From the NCBI RefSeq assembly GCF_001039355.2, contig NW_019775805.1, positions 142,079 to 206,078 on the forward strand: DNA of 64,000 bases, in the 5' to 3' direction. Position numbers and translations under genes: made by a program. The notes beneath the pieces were generated by a model that worked only from the letters and a program-made list of their open reading frames with translations, was not told where the DNA came from and searched no databases. Of the stretch, positions 57,807-64,000 are shown piece after piece; positions within the stretch are counted from its first letter, which is position 1, and each line of letters begins with the position of its first letter. This DNA comes from Lingula anatina (lineage: Eukaryota > Brachiopoda > Lingulata > Lingulida > Lingulidae).

Positions 57807-60800
57807 ATGGACAGATATTTTCTTGCAACTTTGATCTTGACTATGTGTGCTGTCATCTCCCCGGCATATTCACAAGGTAGGTGTCAGTGGGCTGATTACT
57901 GGAACCTGATCACTGGATATGCTGGAAACGGGGCCAAGAATGCAACCAAATCCTTCAACAGTAGCACTGAATTTGAATATCACTAAAGAAGAGGGCAGAT
58001 ATCTTACAGATATCTACTGAGTTAACTAAATGGGATAAAGTCTAATTAGTACACCCCTGATTACATTTTGATATAATCAATGATTTGCTGGCAAACGTTA
58101 AAGTCGTAACTCCGGAGCTGAAATAATATAGAAAATGCATAATGCATTACTCTAGCACAGCTAAATGTGCCAATAAGTAGAGTAGATAGACTGTACATAT
58201 GTGTGTGGTTGATCTAGGTGAGGGGGTGTCAGCCGCTTAGTCTGGGGCACGACAGCCTTCTTTATTTACAAGAATTTTATATATGTGTAGAAATCTGCAT
58301 CAGTCAGGCTGATAAACTATACGTAGATGAATAATAGAGATAAAATTCGTACGGCACCCCGCTGTCCTTTTTATTAAAGAGGTTACGCGAATAATATTTG
58401 GAGCTACATGTATTTAGAAAGATAACATTCAAGTACTATCTGCTACTATTTCAAAACTGGTGCCCAATTTTCACGGGTGTAGTAGGCCTATTTTACATGA
58501 GCATTACAACCCTCCTGTCGTCCATTCGTATGCAGGTTTCATTTTCGTAATCATCCAAGGCGATTGTATTTCATTTTCGTAATCATCCAAAGCAAGTGTA
58601 CTTACCTTCATTCTCCTCCGTATTTCAGTGCAATGTTACACTGGTCTCCAGTGTCCGGCAGGTCGGGAGGTCAATCACACGATGACCGGTGTCCAAGGAA
58701 GGACGGAGAGCGTGGCCGAGTGCTGCCAAGTTAGAGGAGGGGGCAGTCTGCGCTTACTGGAGGACCCCGGGGGTCCATGTAGAGAATGCAGTAAGGGTAT
58801 GTGTATGTCTATTTATACAATTTTCCGGCATGTTTTTTGTTTGCATGAACTTTCTGAATCTTTGTCTCCGTTTTTTTATTCTTTTTATTTTGAATTGTTT
58901 GGTTTTATTCCAAAAGGGGGGGGGACTTTGGTCGTTAGGATATGGTCATCGTGTCCTGTACACCTTTAAGAAAATTTGTAAAAATCCACCTTCAGATGCA
59001 TTGTTACTTTTTAAATACAGCGGGTTAAACGTGCATTGTCAAACTATTCAAACTTATTCAAATTGGGCATAAATGAATTTTTACTAAGGTCTAATTTAAA
59101 TTTATTTCATACCCTAGATGTTTGCACTTGGTGCAACATTGCCCCGACTTTGACCTTTGTCCGAAGAGGATCCGATGCAGATTTAAATTTACGTTGTCAA
59201 GGGCAACTCCCAGATGTCCCGGATGTTGTCTCAAATGGAATCTGCGCAGACGTAACGCTCAAAATTGAAGAAGCGCCAAATCCTCTGCCGACAACCGCAG
59301 CATGCAACGCGACGATAACCCGTACGTATACAGCAGAGGATGCGTGTGAAAATATGGTGCATGTGGTGCAGATGATAACTATCAGGGAGATGGGACTCCC
59401 TGTTTTTACTTTTGTGCCCCCGAACATCACAGTGGAATGTGGCACATATATAAAGAACCCGGATCTTACAGGCGGGTGGGCAATCGCCCGCTCTGCGTGC
59501 GGAGATCCGGTCGGTGTTAATTTCACGGACAGAATAATCAGCGACAACCTGTGTAATGAGAGCATCGCACGGACCTGGACAGCCGTTGATGACTGTGGAA
59601 ATCAAATCTCTGTCCGGCAGATCATCTATCTCCAAATTACCATTCCACCCACCATATTGCTACCCGAGGTTGAGGACATTTTCACCTGTGATGAAAACCT
59701 GGGCCCCTACCTGGCAGTGGACAGGTCGGCCACGCTGGACAGAGATAATTCGTGTGCTTTCGTCTCCTACCCACGCCTCACCCATTCCGATACATTGACC
59801 AATGGGACTGCTAATGGAGGCTCTCGGACAGTTACTCGCACGTGGACAGTGACCGACATCTGCGGTAACAGCGCCTCCCGTACGCAGCTCATAACCGTCC
59901 ACCACAAGACGGGCCTGGATTTCGGATTTCCTGTGGGATTTCCCACTGATCTGTTTATCACCCTTAACGACACATGCGCAAACGATTCCCCAGCCGCCCA
60001 ACATCACCTCAATTGATGTCGATTTTGAGGAGGAGATGAGTTCTTCATTCTGCCCTAACATTTACAACATCACCCGCACGTGGACAGGCCAGGATGAATG
60101 TGGGAATTTCGTCACAAGAACTCAAGGAATATTCGTTGACTACGACACTCCGCCCTTTATGTCTGGCGTACCAGAAACCCTGACGGCTTCTTGTAACAGC
60201 GTCCCTAGCTTCGACGAGGCACCGACGGCAGCAGGCCACTGCGGTCTTGCCGTGGATGTAGAGCTTTACAGCGTGGTTAGAGTGAATGGGTCCTGCCCCC
60301 TATGACTACACTGAGATAAGAACATGGAGGGCAACGGACGAGTGCGGTAAGCAGTCCGTATTCGTACAAAACGTGACGGTTGTGCCAGCAGGTGCGCCAA
60401 ACTTCACCTTTGTCCCGCCCACTATCACGGTGTCATGTGACACAGACTGGACAGACCCAGAGAGCACAGGGGGACCGGCACTGGCTACCTCTCTGTGCGG
60501 TCACCAAGTCACAATCCAAACGGCCGATGAAATTTTGAACGACAACGATTGTACTCTTAGGGTAAGACGGACGTGGACGGCAGTTGACGTTTGTGGACAG
60601 ACCGCCACCGCCGACCAGTTGATTATTGTCCGTTCAGAACCACCGGCTTTCACTTTCGTACCAGCACCGATTTCGGTACCTTGTGGGACAGATTGGAACG
60701 ACTTTGACAACACCGGTGGAGACGCCGAGTCCATCTCTCCATGTGGGCTCGATGTAACAGTCGAGAGCGCAGATCGTGCGACAAATGACGATTTGTGTGA

Positions 60801-63154
60801 CACAAAAATCCGACGATCCTGGACCGTAATTGATAGCTGTGGCCATGTTGCCAGAGCTGAGCAAATCATTAGCATTGTCGTAAACCAACAACTCATTCTA
60901 CGTCCATTTGAGAACCATACGGCAGAGGTCTGCCCACAGTATGATGGGGATTTGGGACCCAGCAAGTTCGACGACAAAGCAGTCGTTGAGAATTTATCGT
61001 CGTGTCTTTTGGACGCCCATCTCACTATTAACTCGACAGATACGATAGTGGCATCAAACTCTAGCTTCGGTACAAGACTAATTCGTCGATCTTGGTCAGT
61101 GAGAGACATCTGCGGCAATGAAGGGTTTACCAACCAGTACATATTCGTCAAAGACATCGAGCGACCGGAGTTGGTACTGGAACCTAACACAACTGAAGTC
61201 CGGTGTTCAAATACCAGTGAATTGCTGCTCCTGCCGGACCCTGTGTTAAGACCCCTGTACCCTTCCCCTCGCACCTGGTATTTAGTCAACAGGATGTCGT
61301 TACGGGACGTGACACAGGATCACTTGTATCACCACACTTGTAACGGGCAGACGGTCGTGCGGACGTACCAAGCGTACGAACTGACATGTGACATGAATAT
61401 AACGCTACGTCAATATGTGAAAGGTCAGTGATAATGTGCGCAAAATCCTCTCTCTCTCGCACACACGCACACACACACAGAAACAGTTAGTACTCTCTCT
61501 CAGTGCTATCGATCCCAATGTAATTCTTTTCCGTATCACACCATCACGTACCAGTATATTTTGATTATTTTATGAAAGGGGTATTAACTCTTCGTATGAG
61601 TTCTATATTTCACAATAAAAACATTGTGAACAACTCAAAGAAATATAATATATTCTGTTTTACCACAAAACGGCAGTTGTAGCTATTATTCTGATATCTG
61701 AGCTTGTCTTTAGACCACGTGACCTCCATTGATGGCTATACTCGGTTATAATCTCTTAAGAGATTATACCAAAAACCCAACTTTTTAGAAAAAAAACAGG
61801 GACTTACTTTGAATGTAAAAATGGATTCATTAACCATCGGTAAGTATGGGAAAATTGGTGTTTACTCCAGGAAAATTCATTTATGGCCAGAACGAAGAGT
61901 TATTATCCCTTTAAATATTATTGAACCTGATAACTGCACGTTTCGTGAATCACTTCTGTCCTTGTGTAAAAGTTAAGCGTTCTTTCTATGAGGTCAAGAA
62001 GGGTAATATTTTCTTTAATGCCGGTATATCAATGTCAGTGATATAAAATATGAGATTATTTATATCATGCAAGCACATAGTCTACACATTGCTTTTGAAT
62101 TCAAAATTTAATACCAAATTGAAGTCTTTTCGTTTCCAATTCCAGTTATCAGTGCGGTTACCACAACAACATCTACATCAACTACCACAACCAGTACGAC
62201 CACGGAGGCCTCTACAACCAGTTCAACCACAACGGCATCCACGACCTCAGCAACCCCAACCACCTCCCCCACCACATCCACGGGGACTGTGGGAAATGCT
62301 TTCACTCTGGCGACGCTGGGAGCTGTCGCTGCAGAGGATTCCTTCGACAGTGAAGCAACAGAAGAGCCTGAATGTACAGATTGTGACGTGAGTATTCGGT
62401 TATGTCACCTTTACGTGACGTGTAAAGGTACATTTAACGAAATATTGCCCTTTGTACCAATGAGAACCACTTTATATACCTCATTTCCTTGAATTGTGAT
62501 CACTGAAATATTATTAGACTCCATCTGATTTTCATCTACTCAAAATAAAATATGATTTTTCCAAAAATGATGTTTAGGTGATTTTCATAATTTCAGTCAA
62601 ACGTTGCCGCATCTCCTCTATCTCCTGTCATGAACCTAGCAGATTTCCTGGCATTACTTGGACCAGACCAGTCAACGGCAGGCGACGAGGGACACAATAT
62701 GGCGCCCACGATCGCCCCACCAGCTGGTTACCCTGGACAACGGAGCCCGGATAATACTTTTAGAGGAGGAGGTCTTAGCCATTTCTTCAATTCACATTCA
62801 AGACTGGGTAATTTTAAATACGACCCAGCGCCGGCGTCGCCAGGACATGGCAAAGCTCCTGGGCATGGCAACAGTCCAGGGCTAATTTTTCTACCCGAGC
62901 CCATAGTTGTGAACAATCCCGTGGAGCAAACCAACGAAGCCGAGGCTACGGGTTCATTCAGTTCGTCTGATCCAATGGCGAGACCGTTGAATGTCATCGG
63001 TTTAATGCCCCCGAAACCAGAGCAGCACGAGAACGTAAAACCAAACAAGCAACCGTCCCGCCCACACATGCCTTTCTTCGGGTTCAGTTCTCGGCTGCGT
63101 TCCACTGGGCACAGTGATGATGAATTCCGGAACCCAAAGACCCCTGCCTCATAA
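57807..63154 (+). CDS. Secreted protein with tandem HYR-like repeats, large exon broken by two one-base shifts
   Basis: Exons are 57807-57876 (signal peptide MDRYFLATLILTMCAVISPA, then YSQ), 58629-58796 (small Cys-rich segment), 59118-61423, 62146-62387 (Thr/Ser-rich, mucin-like) and 62597-63154 (Pro/Gly/His-rich tail). The large exon encodes about eight repeats of about 85-95 residues, each with RTWT-x-x-D-x-CGN followed by a beta strand, and FTFVPPNITVECGT-type starts. This is the HYR-like/Ig-fold repeat best known from bacterial surface proteins. Many N-x-S/T sites suggest glycosylation. The frame changes at 59988-59991 (CCCC) and 60296-60300 (CCCCC). In each case discounting one C restores continuity, and all phases then close at about 1113 residues. 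This could be assembly error or true inactivation. No membrane helix was seen. Role unknown, perhaps extracellular matrix or mucus. Confidence 0.75.
61573..61914. mobile_element. MITE family 1 copy, inverted, longest form
   Basis: It runs from GAAAGGGGTATTAACTCTTC to GAAGAGTTATTATCCCTTTAA (last part), in the fourth intron of the HYR-like gene. It carries a central segment (GACCACGTGACCTCCATTG region) also seen in the 29225 copy but missing from the 16149 copy. Confidence 0.8.
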
Positions 63155-64000
63155 CACAGTGAGACACAATCCCAGAATTAAATCAGATCTTCAGTGTATG
63201 GGCTTTAAAGTTCCAATAGTCAAGTACAACTGCCAGTAGGCAACACACCTGGTACATGTAACGCCATTTTTTCCGGGGTCTTGTCTCAACCACTTCTGGT
63301 GAACAAACAGTCACCAGAACACAAGAACATACGGAGTATACAATATAAGAACTATTTATTGAAGCCAAGATGATAAAAACTGTAAAAAGTATCGGTTCCA
63401 AAATGAGTGGCACCATGATTATGACTATCGTAAGGAGATAGGAATGGTAACATGTACCAACGTTTAGCTGCACAAAACAGTGGAACCAAACAGTTGCCAA
63501 CGATAATGTTTACTTAAAAAACTTTCTTTCAGAAAAAAATCTCATGCTGATTAATCGATATTGTAAAAGTATAAAAAGGTAGTAGTCATTCTGTTGATTA
63601 TCGTGGATATTTGCTTATGATGAATAATAAAAAGCTATTATTATATTAAAATCTCACCTAACACATTTTGTATGTGAATGGTCAAGTATCATCGTGTTGC
63701 ACTGCTCTTTGGCCCAGTCAAAACTATCACAATCGAGCGTTCATATCTTCGCAATTGTGCTGATTTTTATTTTTAGTGACGGGTTTCGTCAACCCTGTCC
63801 TCTCCCCTGCTTAATCAAACTCAAATATACAAACCTTTACTCTCCTTAAAAGATAAAAAAGGCATTCTGAAACATATTAATAAACATGAATAATTACTAA
63901 AACAGTCTTAATGTACTTTAATAGACAACAGATTACACCAAATACTACATTACTACATGAGGAGCACTACCTTCTCAGCTGTGAGCCCCCCCCCCCCCCC
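63155..64000. other. 3' flank of the HYR-like gene
   Basis: AT-rich 3' UTR and intergenic sequence with no other gene seen. The window ends in a run of 13 C, which may mark an assembly edge or a simple repeat. Confidence 0.5.
63626..63631 (+). terminator. Possible poly(A) signal of the HYR-like gene
   Basis: AATAAA about 470 bases after the stop codon, in an AT-rich tail. Confidence 0.45.

Noticed and set aside
63988-64000. Terminal poly-C run as a functional signal
   Set aside because: A homopolymer cut by the window edge. It cannot be judged and may be an assembly artefact.

Overview
This is a stretch of an animal nuclear genome, most likely a bivalve mollusc. Genes are split by GT-AG introns, intergenic DNA is AT-rich, and the window is full of Tc1/mariner relics, short inverted-repeat elements (MITEs), microsatellites and minisatellites. 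The mollusc call rests mainly on a small family of 12-cysteine secreted peptides. Their cysteine and TPY/NIFGC pattern matches mytimycin, the antifungal peptide described from Mytilus mussels. The species cannot be named from the sequence.

Layout. (1) 175-3019: the last five coding exons and 3' UTR of an RPRD1-type RNA polymerase II CTD-binding protein, + strand. (2) 3020-10395: intergenic, with MITEs. (3) 10403-16989: a seven-coding-exon gene for a 994-residue single-pass membrane protein with a Met/Pro/Gln-rich ectodomain and one Kunitz domain. (4) 19749-24665: an eight-exon gene for a 343-residue membrane-anchored protein with a bacterial-type family 3 solute-binding fold. (5) 28025-55205: a mytimycin-like cluster built by segmental duplication. 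It has a decayed orphan 5' copy (A, 28.0-30.0 kb), a complete three-coding-exon gene (B, 33758-38477), an inverted promoter-only fragment (C, 41.7-42.3 kb, minus strand) and a second complete gene (D, 50851-53867). Duplicated Tc1 relics and other elements lie between and inside the copies. (6) 57807-63154: a gene for a secreted protein with about eight tandem HYR-like repeats (pattern RTWTxxDxCGN), a Thr/Ser-rich linker and a low-complexity tail. Its large exon is broken by two one-base shifts, both in C runs.

How it fits together. RPRD1 is a housekeeping transcription factor with no evident link to its neighbours. The other genes all make secreted or membrane-anchored proteins. Only the mytimycin-like copies are clearly related to one another. 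Each intact copy has a CRE palindrome, a TATA box, a non-coding first exon, a signal-peptide exon, a cysteine-rich exon, and a final exon with a dibasic site followed by an acidic tail. Copies B and D differ mostly by replacement changes in the mature peptide, while the cysteines are unchanged. Copy A has lost its CRE, TATA box and downstream exons. Transposons present in only one paralogue give a relative order of events.

Exon coordinates were read by eye from splice sites and phase. In the Kunitz, solute-binding and mytimycin-like genes all phases close exactly. In the HYR-like gene they close only if one C is discounted at each of two sites.
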